Below, one piece after another: positions 48,101 to 57,502 of a stretch of 64,000 nucleotides of DNA; position 1 is the first letter of the stretch; each line of letters opens with the position of its first letter. The stretch lies in contig JAZSCT010000020.1 in NCBI GenBank assembly GCA_045530725.1, positions 124,001 to 188,000 of the forward strand, in the 5' to 3' direction. A program made the position numbers and the translations under genes. Origin of the DNA: SIG435 sp045530725. Its GTDB lineage: Bacteria; Bacillota; Clostridia; UMGS1810. The notes under the pieces are model-generated. The model was given only the letters and a program-made list of their open reading frames with translations. It made no database searches and was not told the DNA's origin.

Positions 48101-49077
48101 TGGATTTTCTAAAGAAACTTACAGAGACTTTTTCTCCTTCAGGAAGAGAAGATGAAATCTGTGACGTGATTTTTGGAGAAATCAAAGACTATGCCGATGA
48201 AGTATATAAAGATACTCTCGGAAACCTTATAGTGAGAAAAAAGGGTAATGGCAAAAAGATAATGTTCTCTGCCCATACTGACGAGATAGGACTTATGGTC
48301 ACATATATTGATGACAAGGGTTTTATTAGATTTTCACCTGTCGGATGGGTAGATCCATTCTATGCTCTCTATCAGAGAGTCAAATTTCAAAGCGGAGTTG
48401 AAGGTGTGATATCCTTCGAAGAAAAGACAGAAGCCGTAAAAGATATCAAAACGAAAAACCTCTTCATAGATATCGGTGCAAAAGATAAAGAAGAGGCACA
48501 GAAACTTGTATCCATAGGTGATATGGCACAGTTTGAAGGGAGTTTTATCCGAAACGGTGACAGGGTTATTTCCAAGACTCTTGACAATCGTGCAGGAGTG
48601 TATGTGCTTACAGAAGCAATCAAAAAAATAAAGAGTGACAATGACCTTTACTTTGTTTTCACAAGTCAGGAAGAAGTTGGACTTCGCGGTGCAAAGACAA
48701 GCACTTTTGATATATTTCCTGACTATGCCATAGCGGTAGATGTTACCGACACAGGCGATACTCCCGAATGTAACTATATGGCAGTATCATTGGGTGATGG
48801 ACCTTGTATCAAAGTGAAAGATCAGTCGGTAATATGTGACAGAGAACTTGTTGAAAGGTTTAAGTCTGTTGCAAAAAGAAATTCAATCCCATATCAACTG
48901 GAAGTGCTTGATAATGGTGGTACAGATGCAGGAGCAATGCATCTGACAAAATCAGGGGTAAAGACAGGAGCCATCTCCATCCCCACAAGATACATTCATT
49001 CCACATGCGAAACATGTGATATAAATGATATCAAGAATGCAGTTTTACTTATAGAAAAAATCGCGGACGAAATCTGA
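48100..49077 (+). CDS. M42-family (TET) aminopeptidase, paralogue 3
   Basis: A 325-residue protein, the shortest of the three. Metal and catalytic motifs are S-A-H-T-D-E-I-G near residue 56, K-T-L-D-N-R-A-G near 163 (D-N-R instead of D-D-R, keeping the bridging Asp), TSQEEVGLRGAKT near 190, A-V-D-V-T-D-T-G-D, and PTRYIHSTCETC near 299. The start uses an A-T-A-A-T-G overlap with the previous stop. The smc gene starts 27 bp downstream, with an intervening ribosome binding site. Confidence 0.9.
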   Translation: MDFLKKLTETFSPSGREDEICDVIFGEIKDYADEVYKDTLGNLIVRKKGNGKKIMFSAHTDEIGLMVTYIDDKGFIRFSPVGWVDPFYALYQRVKFQSGVEGVISFEEKTEAVKDIKTKNLFIDIGAKDKEEAQKLVSIGDMAQFEGSFIRNGDRVISKTLDNRAGVYVLTEAIKKIKSDNDLYFVFTSQEEVGLRGAKTSTFDIFPDYAIAVDVTDTGDTPECNYMAVSLGDGPCIKVKDQSVICDRELVERFKSVAKRNSIPYQLEVLDNGGTDAGAMHLTKSGVKTGAISIPTRYIHSTCETCDINDIKNAVLLIEKIADEI

Positions 49078-49104
49078 TTTTGTCCATAAAAAAGGGTGTT
49101 TAAT

Positions 49105-52100
49105 TTGTATTTAAAAGGAATCAAAATGCAAGGATTCAAATCCTTTGCAGACAAAACTGAACTTGAGTTTGACAAGGGCATTACCGCCATTGTAGGACCT
49201 AACGGTAGTGGAAAGAGTAACGTTTCCGATGCTATCCGTTGGGTTATGGGTGAGCAGAGTGCCAAGTCGCTGAGAGGAAGCCGAATGGAGGATGTTATCT
49301 TTTCGGGTACACAAAACAGAAATCCATTGGGTTTTGCTGAAGTATCCATTATTCTGGACAACTCGGACAAGAGCCTTCCTATCGAATTTTCTGAGGCAGT
49401 AGTCACAAGAAGAGTACACAGAAGCGGAGAAAGTGAATATTTTATAAACAAAATCCCCTGTCGTCTCAAGGATATCCACGAACTTTTTATGGATACAGGT
49501 ATAGGCAGGGAAGGATACTCTGTGGTAGGACAGGGTAAGATTGACGAAATCCTTTCATCCAAATCGGAAGACAGACGTCATATTTTCGAAGAAGCGGCAG
49601 GTATTAGCAAATATAAATACCGCAAAAATGAAGCGGAAAAGAAACTTATGAACACCGAAGAAAATCTTGTGAGAATAAGGGATATTCTTTCAGAACTTTC
49701 AAGTCAGGTAGGTCCATTGGAAAATCAGAGCAAAAAAGCGAGAAAATACCTTGACTTAAGAGAGGTGCTCAAAGGTCTTGAGATAAATATCGCTATAAGA
49801 AGTATCGAAAAGTATAAAGAAGATACCAAAAAGTGCGAAGAGGATCTAAAAGTTGCTCTCAATCAACTTAATGATGCTAAGAAACAAAAAGAAGAACTTG
49901 AAGCACTTATAGAAAAGACTCAGACAGAAACTGTAGCATTAAACAGACAGATTTCCAGACTCAAAGAAGAACAGTTCGGTATAGAAAAGAGCCACGCCGA
50001 TCTTATAAATCAGATCACCCTTTACAAAAATGATATTGAAAACAACGAAGGTAACTGCGAAAGAATTATAAAAGAAATAGAAGAACTTGACAAAAAAACT
50101 CTCAAGATTGAAGAAGAAGGGAAATCACTTGCCAAAGGTCTTGAAGAAAAAGACAAAGAACTTCTTTTGATGGAAGATAAACTTTCTGAATTCGAAAAAG
50201 AACTTGAACAAAAAAGAGAAGATGCAAAGAAGGCATATTCTCTTATCGAGTCGAAAAAAGCGGAAATAGTTGATATTCTTAACAAAATTGCCGCAAATAA
50301 GGCAAATATCGAAGGATTCGATGTGGTGTTTAAGAATTTCCACGACAGAAAGAGTGCCGTCAAGGACGAATCAGATACAAAGAAAGTTGAACTTAAAAAC
50401 CTTGAAGACGCTGTAGAAAAACTTACAAAGAAACTTTCAGAGGACAAAAACTACAAAGAAAGCCTCTCTCTTGAAATGGAAAAAATCAAAAAAGACTATT
50501 TCAGGATAATGGAAGAAAATGAAAAATTAAAGAACAAACAAAACGAAATCACTCTTGATTACAACAATAAGTTTTCAAGAATGAAAGCACTTGAAGACCT
50601 TGAGAAAAGCCTTGAGGGATATGCAAGAAGTGTAAAAGAAATACTTAATTCAGGGATTTCGGGAGTAGTGGGCGTTATTTCAAAACTTATAGAAGTAAAG
50701 AACGAATACGCCGTTGCCATAGAAACTGCAATGGGAAGATCGTTGCAGGATATTGTGGTGAACACCCCAGAAGATGCAAAGAAATGTATTGAGTATTTAA
50801 AGAAAAACAAACTTGGCAGAGCCACATTCCTTCCTGTTTCATCTGTGAAGGAAAACCCACTCAAGCATCCTCCGAAAGAGGATGAGGGATATATCGGCAT
50901 AGCAAATGAACTTATTACATATGACAAAGAATATGCCGATATCATCAGTTCTCTTGTGGGAAAAACTGTTATTGTTGATAATATTGACAATGCCATAAAG
51001 ATTGCTAAGAAAAATGATTATGGATTTAAGATTGTCACCCTTGACGGTCAGGTGGTAAATACAGGCGGTTCTCTTACAGGTGGAAGTATAGACAAAAGAT
51101 CAGGTCTTATTTCCAGAACCAAGGAAATAGAAGAACTGAAAGTTGTTATTTCAAAACTTGAAAAAGAAATTGACAAAAACGATGAGAAACTCTTTGAAAA
51201 CAAAAAAGAAATAGAAAAAATCGCATCCAAAAAAGAAGAAATCGAAAGAAACAATGCTTCTCTTGATGCAAAAATTGCTTCTGAGGAAACTGAACTTTCA
51301 CACATAAGACTAAACAGGGATAATGTGACAAAGTCTATCGAAAACCTTTCCAAAGAAGATGGAAGTATTCTTACGGAAATCGACGATATCAATCACAGAA
51401 GAGAAGAACTTATCAAAGAAATCGAGTCCTTTGAACGCCAGGTGTCTGATATAAGAAAAATCCTTTCTAAAGATGAAGGTGAATACGAAATCCAACTTAC
51501 AAAGGTGAAGGAAGCAGAGGACAGTTTCGCTGACAGAAGAGTAGAACTGGGTAACGCTTCCAAGGACAGAGAAGTGATAGAACTTCGGATGGCGGCTTTG
51601 GTAACAGAACTTAATGATGCCAAAGAATCAGTTATCAGAAAGAAGAATGAAATCGAAAATATCAAAGAAGAGAATGTACGTATCGCCGATGAAATAGAAA
51701 AGATTTCAAGCGGTATGAACAACGCCAAGACAAACTTCTCGGAACTTACCGAAAAAATATCAGAGATGGAAGATAAGTACAACAAATCCATCGAAGCAAC
51801 AAAAGATATACAGAATAAGGCGAAGGATAAGCAGGATGAGGTGTTTGTGTTAGGTCAGGAAGTGACACGATGTGAAAACAAGGTTGCAAAGATCACATCA
51901 GACACAGAAACTGTTATAAACAAACTCTGGGATGACTACGAAGTGACTCCGGGCGAAGCGGAAAACTACCGTACACCTATCGAAAGTATGCAGTCAGCCA
52001 TCAGGGAAGCAGCGTCACTTAAGAGAGAAATCAAGGAACTTGGAAATATCAACCTTGATTCTATCGAAGAATATAAAGTGGTTAAAGAGAGACATGAATT

Positions 52101-52653
52101 CCTTTCAAATCAGGAATCCGACCTTTCTCAGGCGAAATCAGACCTTCTTAAGGTTATTGATGAGATGCAGACTATTATGAAAGAGCGTTTCAGCGAAACC
52201 TTTGAAAAAATCAAAGTAAGTTTCAACGAAACATTCTCAGAACTCTTTGGCGGCGGTGTGGCGAAACTTTCCTTTGCAGACGAATCCAACATTCTTGAAA
52301 GCGGCATAGAAATCGAGGTTCAGCCTCCGGGTAAGAAATTACAGAATCTTACACTTCTTTCCGGTGGAGAAAGAGCATTTTCCGCTATTGCACTTCTGTT
52401 TGCCGTTATCAAAATCACACCTACACCATTCTGTCTTCTTGATGAAGTTGAGGCGGCACTTGATGAAGTCAATGTATATAAGTTTGCCGATTATGCAAGA
52501 AGATATTCAGAAAACACACAGTTCCTTATTGTTACTCACCGTAGGGGTACTATGGAAAATGCCGACATTATGTATGGTGTGACAATGCAGGAAAAGGGTG
52601 TATCCAAGATACTCAAACTGAAATTCGAAGACCTGGAGGACTACGATGTTTAA
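49105..52653 (+). CDS. smc: Chromosome segregation ATPase SMC
   Basis: The TTG at 49105 gives the standard N-terminus M-Y-L-K-G-I-K-M-Q-G-F-K-S-F; AAGGGTG lies upstream. 1182 residues: Walker A GPNGSGKSNVSDAI near residue 31, a long coiled coil, the hinge at about 510-650 (GVVGVISKLIEVKNEYAVAI and GGSLTGGS), a second coiled coil, then the signature LLSGGERAFSAIALLF near 1083 and Walker B CLLDEVEAALDEVN near 1109. It compacts and segregates the chromosome with ScpA and ScpB, which are not in this window. Overlaps ftsY by 8 bp. Confidence 0.97.
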   Translation: MYLKGIKMQGFKSFADKTELEFDKGITAIVGPNGSGKSNVSDAIRWVMGEQSAKSLRGSRMEDVIFSGTQNRNPLGFAEVSIILDNSDKSLPIEFSEAVVTRRVHRSGESEYFINKIPCRLKDIHELFMDTGIGREGYSVVGQGKIDEILSSKSEDRRHIFEEAAGISKYKYRKNEAEKKLMNTEENLVRIRDILSELSSQVGPLENQSKKARKYLDLREVLKGLEINIAIRSIEKYKEDTKKCEEDLKVALNQLNDAKKQKEELEALIEKTQTETVALNRQISRLKEEQFGIEKSHADLINQITLYKNDIENNEGNCERIIKEIEELDKKTLKIEEEGKSLAKGLEEKDKELLLMEDKLSEFEKELEQKREDAKKAYSLIESKKAEIVDILNKIAANKANIEGFDVVFKNFHDRKSAVKDESDTKKVELKNLEDAVEKLTKKLSEDKNYKESLSLEMEKIKKDYFRIMEENEKLKNKQNEITLDYNNKFSRMKALEDLEKSLEGYARSVKEILNSGISGVVGVISKLIEVKNEYAVAIETAMGRSLQDIVVNTPEDAKKCIEYLKKNKLGRATFLPVSSVKENPLKHPPKEDEGYIGIANELITYDKEYADIISSLVGKTVIVDNIDNAIKIAKKNDYGFKIVTLDGQVVNTGGSLTGGSIDKRSGLISRTKEIEELKVVISKLEKEIDKNDEKLFENKKEIEKIASKKEEIERNNASLDAKIASEETELSHIRLNRDNVTKSIENLSKEDGSILTEIDDINHRREELIKEIESFERQVSDIRKILSKDEGEYEIQLTKVKEAEDSFADRRVELGNASKDREVIELRMAALVTELNDAKESVIRKKNEIENIKEENVRIADEIEKISSGMNNAKTNFSELTEKISEMEDKYNKSIEATKDIQNKAKDKQDEVFVLGQEVTRCENKVAKITSDTETVINKLWDDYEVTPGEAENYRTPIESMQSAIREAASLKREIKELGNINLDSIEEYKVVKERHEFLSNQESDLSQAKSDLLKVIDEMQTIMKERFSETFEKIKVSFNETFSELFGGGVAKLSFADESNILESGIEIEVQPPGKKLQNLTLLSGGERAFSAIALLFAVIKITPTPFCLLDEVEAALDEVNVYKFADYARRYSENTQFLIVTHRRGTMENADIMYGVTMQEKGVSKILKLKFEDLEDYDV

Positions 52654-53578
52654 TTCATTTAAAGAAAAATTAAAAAAAGGCCTTGAAAAAACCCGTGAAT
52701 CGTTTTCTACAAAGGTAGATAGTGTATTCAAAATATTCAAAAAAGTTGACGAAGAACTTTTTGAAGAACTGGAAGAAGCACTTATAAGTGCTGATGTGGG
52801 AGTGGAAACTTCATTATATATTATCGAAGAGTTGAGAAAAACTGTAAAAGAAAAACACCTTACAGAAGCAGAAGAAGTAAAGGTAGAAATCAAAGATATA
52901 ATATCAGGTATCCTTACTTCTATTGATTCAGAAATGAACATTTCCTCTACACCTTCCGTTATAATGGTAATCGGTGTAAATGGTGTGGGTAAAACCACTT
53001 CTATAGGTAAAATGGCAGCAAATTATAAGGCACAGGGGAAAAAGGTTATCCTTGGAGCAGGTGACACTTTCAGAGCCGCAGCCATTGATCAACTTGCAGT
53101 ATGGGCAGAGAGAGCAGGGGTGGATATAATTAAGCACGAAGAAGGCTCAGATCCCGGTGCAGTTATGTTTGATACTATTGCCGCTGCCAAAAAGCGTGGT
53201 GCAGACCTTATTATATTTGATACTGCAGGAAGACTTCACAACAAGAAAAATCTTATGGATGAACTTAAAAAGATTTATAAGATTATAGAAAGAGAACTTC
53301 CTGATGCATCAAAAGAAGTACTCCTTGTACTTGATGCTACCACAGGTCAGAATGCCATCAATCAGGCACATCAGTTTGGCGAAGCAACAGATATTACAGG
53401 TATTGTCCTTACCAAACTTGACGGTACTGCAAAGGGTGGCATTGTAATCGCAATCGCTCACGAACAGAATATCCCTGTTAAGTTTGTTGGAGTAGGGGAA
53501 GCGGTTGACGATCTGGAACCGTTTGTCGCAGCAGATTTTGCATCTGCACTTATTCCTGAGGATGAAGTTGAGGAATAA
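52646..53578 (+). CDS. ftsY: Signal recognition particle receptor FtsY
   Basis: A 310-residue protein. A short charged N-terminal domain (no long acidic A domain) precedes the NG GTPase: GVNGVGKTTSIGKMA near residue 112, DTFRAAAIDQLAVWAER near 142, F-D-T-A-G-R-L-H-N near 191, T-K-L-D-G-T-A-K-G-G near 252 and the closing GEAVDDLEPF. It docks SRP-ribosome complexes at the membrane. Preceded by GGAGG within smc, with overlapping stop/start; smc-ftsY is a common Firmicutes pair. Confidence 0.97.
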   Translation: MFNSFKEKLKKGLEKTRESFSTKVDSVFKIFKKVDEELFEELEEALISADVGVETSLYIIEELRKTVKEKHLTEAEEVKVEIKDIISGILTSIDSEMNISSTPSVIMVIGVNGVGKTTSIGKMAANYKAQGKKVILGAGDTFRAAAIDQLAVWAERAGVDIIKHEEGSDPGAVMFDTIAAAKKRGADLIIFDTAGRLHNKKNLMDELKKIYKIIERELPDASKEVLLVLDATTGQNAINQAHQFGEATDITGIVLTKLDGTAKGGIVIAIAHEQNIPVKFVGVGEAVDDLEPFVAADFASALIPEDEVEE

Positions 53579-53600
53579 AATTCAATATCTTACAAAGCCA

Positions 53601-53640
53601 AAAATACCACCTGAAAATATGTATTTTCAGGTGGTATTTT
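53601..53640. terminator. Bidirectional terminator between ftsY and the deacetylase
   Basis: A 19-bp perfect palindrome with a 2-nt gap, core ACCACCTGAAAATA, with T runs at the end on both strands. It separates convergent genes. Confidence 0.93.
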
Positions 53641-53652
53641 AAAATTGGTTTG

Positions 53653-54486
53653 TTATTGCAGTTTCAAAGTTTCACCAGGTTTAATCATATAATGTTTTGC
53701 TTTTTCATAAGGATATCCTACTCTGAAATACAGATCATATGCAGTGGGATTAAATATATATTTCATATCCACATCCATTTCAAGTTTTTTATATGCATCA
53801 CAGTATTCTACAAATTCTATATTTGTGCAGTACCATATATCTTCTTTTCCTGACATTTTTTCTAAGAAATTTTCAATTACATACCAGTTGTCTTTTCTGT
53901 CAAATTCAAAAGAGTGTCCCCACACATAAAAGAACTTTGGATCCTTTTTAGTTTGTAAGTTGAGAAATTCATCTGCAAGTTCCATCAACTGCGGATAATT
54001 ATGATGACAGGTAGGGGTCATTCTGTATTTGTTTTCAGGTATCTCGAAACCAAATGATGCCTTTGCTCCTCTGCAGTATTTGATGTTGCATACCTTCATT
54101 GCTTCTATAAGGTCATCTGATACATCGTTGTATGGACAAACCATACCGAAGATGGGTTTATCAAATATTCTTTCAAGTTCTCTTCTGTCTTCAAGAATTT
54201 CCATTGCCGCAGTACCTGTAGCAAGATGTCCAAGGAATGAATGATATTTTCCATGTACTGCAACCTCAAACAAAGGATTTGAATAGAGTTTCCTGCATTC
54301 TTCCTCGTGTACTCTACGTTCATCTCCGTTAAGGATGTGATTGGAGTTTAAGTTGAAAGACCCTTTTATATTATACTTTTTCATAAGTTCGCAAAGTCTT
54401 ATGTCATCGATAAAGCCGTCGTCATAACTTAAACTGAATGCCTTATACAGATTTCCGGGATACTCCATAAAAAATGCTTTATACAT
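53653..54486 (-). CDS. Polysaccharide deacetylase-family protein (cytoplasmic, NodB-like)
   Basis: The ATG at 54486 follows GAGGTGATTATA and gives 277 residues with no signal peptide. NodB motif 1 is S-L-S-Y-D-D-G-F-I-D-D near residue 20. The metal His pair position is V-A-V-H-G-K-Y-H near 79, and motif 3 is in G-M-V-C-P-Y-N-D near 111. A C-terminal strand-rich segment follows. Without export signals it may act on a cytoplasmic amide sugar or be non-catalytic; the substrate is unknown. Divergent from the S-layer gene. Confidence 0.75.
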   Translation of the reverse strand: MYKAFFMEYPGNLYKAFSLSYDDGFIDDIRLCELMKKYNIKGSFNLNSNHILNGDERRVHEEECRKLYSNPLFEVAVHGKYHSFLGHLATGTAAMEILEDRRELERIFDKPIFGMVCPYNDVSDDLIEAMKVCNIKYCRGAKASFGFEIPENKYRMTPTCHHNYPQLMELADEFLNLQTKKDPKFFYVWGHSFEFDRKDNWYVIENFLEKMSGKEDIWYCTNIEFVEYCDAYKKLEMDVDMKYIFNPTAYDLYFRVGYPYEKAKHYMIKPGETLKLQ

Positions 54487-54588
54487 TATAATCACCTCAT
54501 ACGACTATTGTTTTTTTATAAAATATAACATAATAAGCAAAAAAAGTCAATGAAGCAAATATGTGAAAGATCATCCATATATTGATTG

Positions 54589-54617
54589 TTGATATACTTT
54601 CGTATATATGTTAGGAT
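54589..54617 (+). promoter_or_regulatory. Promoter of the S-layer-type gene
   Basis: TTGATA at 54589-54594 and TAGGAT at 54612-54617, spacer 17 bp, giving a leader of about 105 nt. Confidence 0.5.
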
Positions 54618-54688
54618 ATATTCGACGGTTGAGGTGATCAGGATATTTCGGACATTGTATTCTGTGCCTTAACTGATTTCTATAAGTT

Positions 54689-54707
54689 CACCCGAGGGGG
54701 TCGGGTG
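54689..54707 (+). promoter_or_regulatory. GC-rich leader hairpin before the S-layer-type gene
   Basis: CACCCGA pairs with TCGGGTG around a GGGGG loop, 12 bases before the AGGAGG site. It lacks a T run, so it is probably not a terminator; it may stabilise a highly used mRNA or control translation. Confidence 0.45.
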
Positions 54708-54730
54708 CAAATTATAAGGAGGAAGAATAA

Positions 54731-57319
54731 ATGTCAATGTTCAAAAAAATTACATCAGCGTTTGTTACAGTAACTATGACACTTTCAATTTTCGTTTCAT
54801 CAGCATTTGCTTCACTTCCTACCGACATTATAAATACAGATTACAAAGATGCAGTATCACTTCTTTCAGTATTGGATATTATGGTTGGAGATAAAGACAC
54901 CGGTATGTTCAGACCGGATGACACAATTATAAGATCAGAAGCAGCAAGAGTTGCGATATCTGCTCTTGGACTTCAGAAAGTGGCTTCATCCACAAGCGGT
55001 TCAACAAAATATACAGACGTACCAAAAGATCACTGGGCAACAGGATATATCAATGTTGCAACTCAGCAGGGTATGGTAATCGGTGATGATGTAGGCACAT
55101 TCAGACCTGATACAGATATTTCATATCAGGAAATGGTTACAATTATGATAAGAGCATTGGGATATGAACCAATGGCGAAATCAAAAGGCGGATATCCTAC
55201 AGGATACCTTGTGACAGCATCAAATATCGGTCTTACAGACGATGTATCAGGTGTTGCATCAGAAGGTATCACAAGAGGAAACGTTGCAAAACTTGTATTC
55301 AATGCGCTTACAATCAATATGATGGAGCAGAAGGGCTTCGGTCAGGACATCAATTATGAAATAGGCGACAATACACTTCTTGAAGATTATCTTGATGTTA
55401 CAAAGGTTACAGGACAGGTGCAGGCAGTAGGTCTTTCAGCATTGGAAGGCACATCTTCATTGGAAGAAAACAAGATTATGATAGGCGACAAAGTATATAA
55501 AACAGGTGATGCGGATGTAAGACAGATACTTGGATTCAATGTAGATGCTTACGTAACAAATTCAAAGAATGCATCAGACAGAACACTCCTTGTTGCTATT
55601 CCTGTAGAAGGTGAGAACGAAGTTGTTTCAATCGATGCAGAAAACATCGAGGAAATCGTTAAATCACCATCTGCATATATCAGATACTGGCTTGACAAAG
55701 AAACAGACAAAAATACAAAGAAAGCAAATATTTCATCTACTGCAAAGGTATTGTATAACGGAAAAGTAGGCACAATGGATGATGTTGATTTCATCACAGA
55801 CGGTGCAATTACACTTCTTGATTCAGATGCAAACGGCGACTATGATGTTGTATTTGTAAATGAAACAGCAAACTATGTAGTAGAGGAAGTTATAGAAAAT
55901 ACAAATAAGATTGTTGATAAATACGGCAATCCTACACTTGTACTTGATCCCGAAGACACAAGTATTCAGTTCTCAATCAACAAAGGTTCAGAGAGAATAG
56001 AACTCAAAGATCTTAAAGAATGGGATGTTCTTACTGTGACCAAGTCCAAAGACGGAGACTTCATATATATAGAAGTGTCAAACGAAAAAGTTTCAGGAAC
56101 AGTAACAGAAAAAGACGATGAAAAAGTATATATCGGCGGCGTTGGATACAAGATAGCATCCAACTACCAGAGTGCAATCAATCTTAATGATGAAGGCACA
56201 TTCTACCTTGATGTTCATTCAAAGATTGCCGCAGTAGATGCAAAAAGTACAGTAAGCGAAAACTATGCTTACCTTAATGAAATTGAAATGACAAATAACC
56301 TTAACAAAACCTTTGATATAGAAGTATTTACAAAGGATGGCGAGGTAAAGAACTACACTTCTCATACAAAGATAAAAGTAAACGGTTCTGCAAACCTTTC
56401 TGCTCTTGAAGCAAAAGAAGCAGTAGGCGGCAGAGGACAACTTATCACATTTGAATTAAACTCTGACGGTAAAGTAAACAAAATCACAACTGCAAATGAT
56501 ACTTCAGGTGCTATTGACGAAGATAATTTCTCAAAGAACCTTACACTTGATGGTGCAGTATTCAAGAAATCATCATCCAAACTTACAGCGGGTGGCAAGA
56601 GTGTAACAGTAGGTAAAGATACAATAGTATTTGATATTCCTGCTGGTTCAACACACACAAGTGATTACAAAATAGGCAATAAGGATTACTTCGTAAATGA
56701 TGATGAATACGATATCGTAGCATTTGATATGAAGGAAGACCTTACAGCATCTGTAATTATGGTTACAAGTTCCAACGGTGAAGCGGATGAGGCATCTTCA
56801 CTGCTTGTAGTAGATAAGATTACAAAAGTAGAAGATGAAGACGGAAATACTGTTGAAAAACTTTACGCATTTGAAGATGGCAAACAGGTGACACTCGTTA
56901 CAGAAGAAGAGGACATTCTTGTGAAATCATCATCAGATGGAGAAGTATCTCTTAAACAGGGTGACGTTATTCAGGTGAGACTCAATGCTTCAGGTAAGAT
57001 TGAGAAGATAAGCCTTGTGTTTGATATATCCACAAAGGGTACAGAAAACAAAAACGTAATATCCGAAGACACCGTGACTTACTACGGTAAAGTAGTGAAG
57101 AAATTCTCTGATTCCTTCAACCATCAGGTAGCAGACGGAGAAGTGATCAACTTTAAGTTTGCAAATGCAAACATCTACAGAGTAGATACAACCAAAAACA
57201 CAAAACAGATTACAGTAGGTGATATGGGCGATATCCAGAAATACGATGAAGCAGCACCAGAACTTGTGTTTGTAAGAGTGTTTGAAGACGAAGTAAAGGA
57301 TATTATTGTTGTAAAATAA
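54731..57319 (+). CDS. SLH-domain S-layer-type protein
   Basis: An 862-residue exported protein. The signal peptide spans residues 1-27 (cleavage after S-A-F-A). Three SLH repeats follow at about 30-215: AVSLLSVLDIMVGDKDTGMF, then YINVATQQGMVIGDDVGTF, then ASNIGLTDDVSGVASEGITR. The remaining 640 or so residues are beta-rich with many Thr, Ser, Asp and Lys and no Cys, as in S-layer assembly domains. AAGGAGGAAG precedes the ATG and the gene is monocistronic. It is probably a main or abundant S-layer protein; it also offers the wall-polymer anchoring system that the SLH protein of the cobalamin operon would share. Confidence 0.85.
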   Translation: MSMFKKITSAFVTVTMTLSIFVSSAFASLPTDIINTDYKDAVSLLSVLDIMVGDKDTGMFRPDDTIIRSEAARVAISALGLQKVASSTSGSTKYTDVPKDHWATGYINVATQQGMVIGDDVGTFRPDTDISYQEMVTIMIRALGYEPMAKSKGGYPTGYLVTASNIGLTDDVSGVASEGITRGNVAKLVFNALTINMMEQKGFGQDINYEIGDNTLLEDYLDVTKVTGQVQAVGLSALEGTSSLEENKIMIGDKVYKTGDADVRQILGFNVDAYVTNSKNASDRTLLVAIPVEGENEVVSIDAENIEEIVKSPSAYIRYWLDKETDKNTKKANISSTAKVLYNGKVGTMDDVDFITDGAITLLDSDANGDYDVVFVNETANYVVEEVIENTNKIVDKYGNPTLVLDPEDTSIQFSINKGSERIELKDLKEWDVLTVTKSKDGDFIYIEVSNEKVSGTVTEKDDEKVYIGGVGYKIASNYQSAINLNDEGTFYLDVHSKIAAVDAKSTVSENYAYLNEIEMTNNLNKTFDIEVFTKDGEVKNYTSHTKIKVNGSANLSALEAKEAVGGRGQLITFELNSDGKVNKITTANDTSGAIDEDNFSKNLTLDGAVFKKSSSKLTAGGKSVTVGKDTIVFDIPAGSTHTSDYKIGNKDYFVNDDEYDIVAFDMKEDLTASVIMVTSSNGEADEASSLLVVDKITKVEDEDGNTVEKLYAFEDGKQVTLVTEEEDILVKSSSDGEVSLKQGDVIQVRLNASGKIEKISLVFDISTKGTENKNVISEDTVTYYGKVVKKFSDSFNHQVADGEVINFKFANANIYRVDTTKNTKQITVGDMGDIQKYDEAAPELVFVRVFEDEVKDIIVVK

Positions 57320-57331
57320 TTAACCAAAATG

Positions 57332-57361
57332 AAAACAGGGCCGAATTCGGCTCTGTTTTTG
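57332..57361 (+). terminator. Terminator of the S-layer-type gene
   Basis: AAAACAGGGCCGAA pairs with TTCGGCTCTGTTTT (one G-T pair), followed by a T run. Confidence 0.85.
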
Positions 57362-57402
57362 TGTTGTTTTTTATGTTAAAGTTTGTTCAAAGCAAAGTGA
57401 AG

Positions 57403-57437
57403 CAAGAAAAAAGGAAACCGAATATATCGGTTTCCTT
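57403..57437 (-). terminator. Terminator of the acyl-CoA synthetase gene
   Basis: On the minus strand AAGGAAACCGA pairs with TCGGTTTCCTT (57411-57437), and the stem is followed by TTTTTTCTTG. Confidence 0.85.
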
Positions 57438-57502
57438 CCAAATTAAAAAATTAAATACACATCTTTCACTTTGCGTTACAGGTAATTTTTACCCCTCAAA
57501 AG

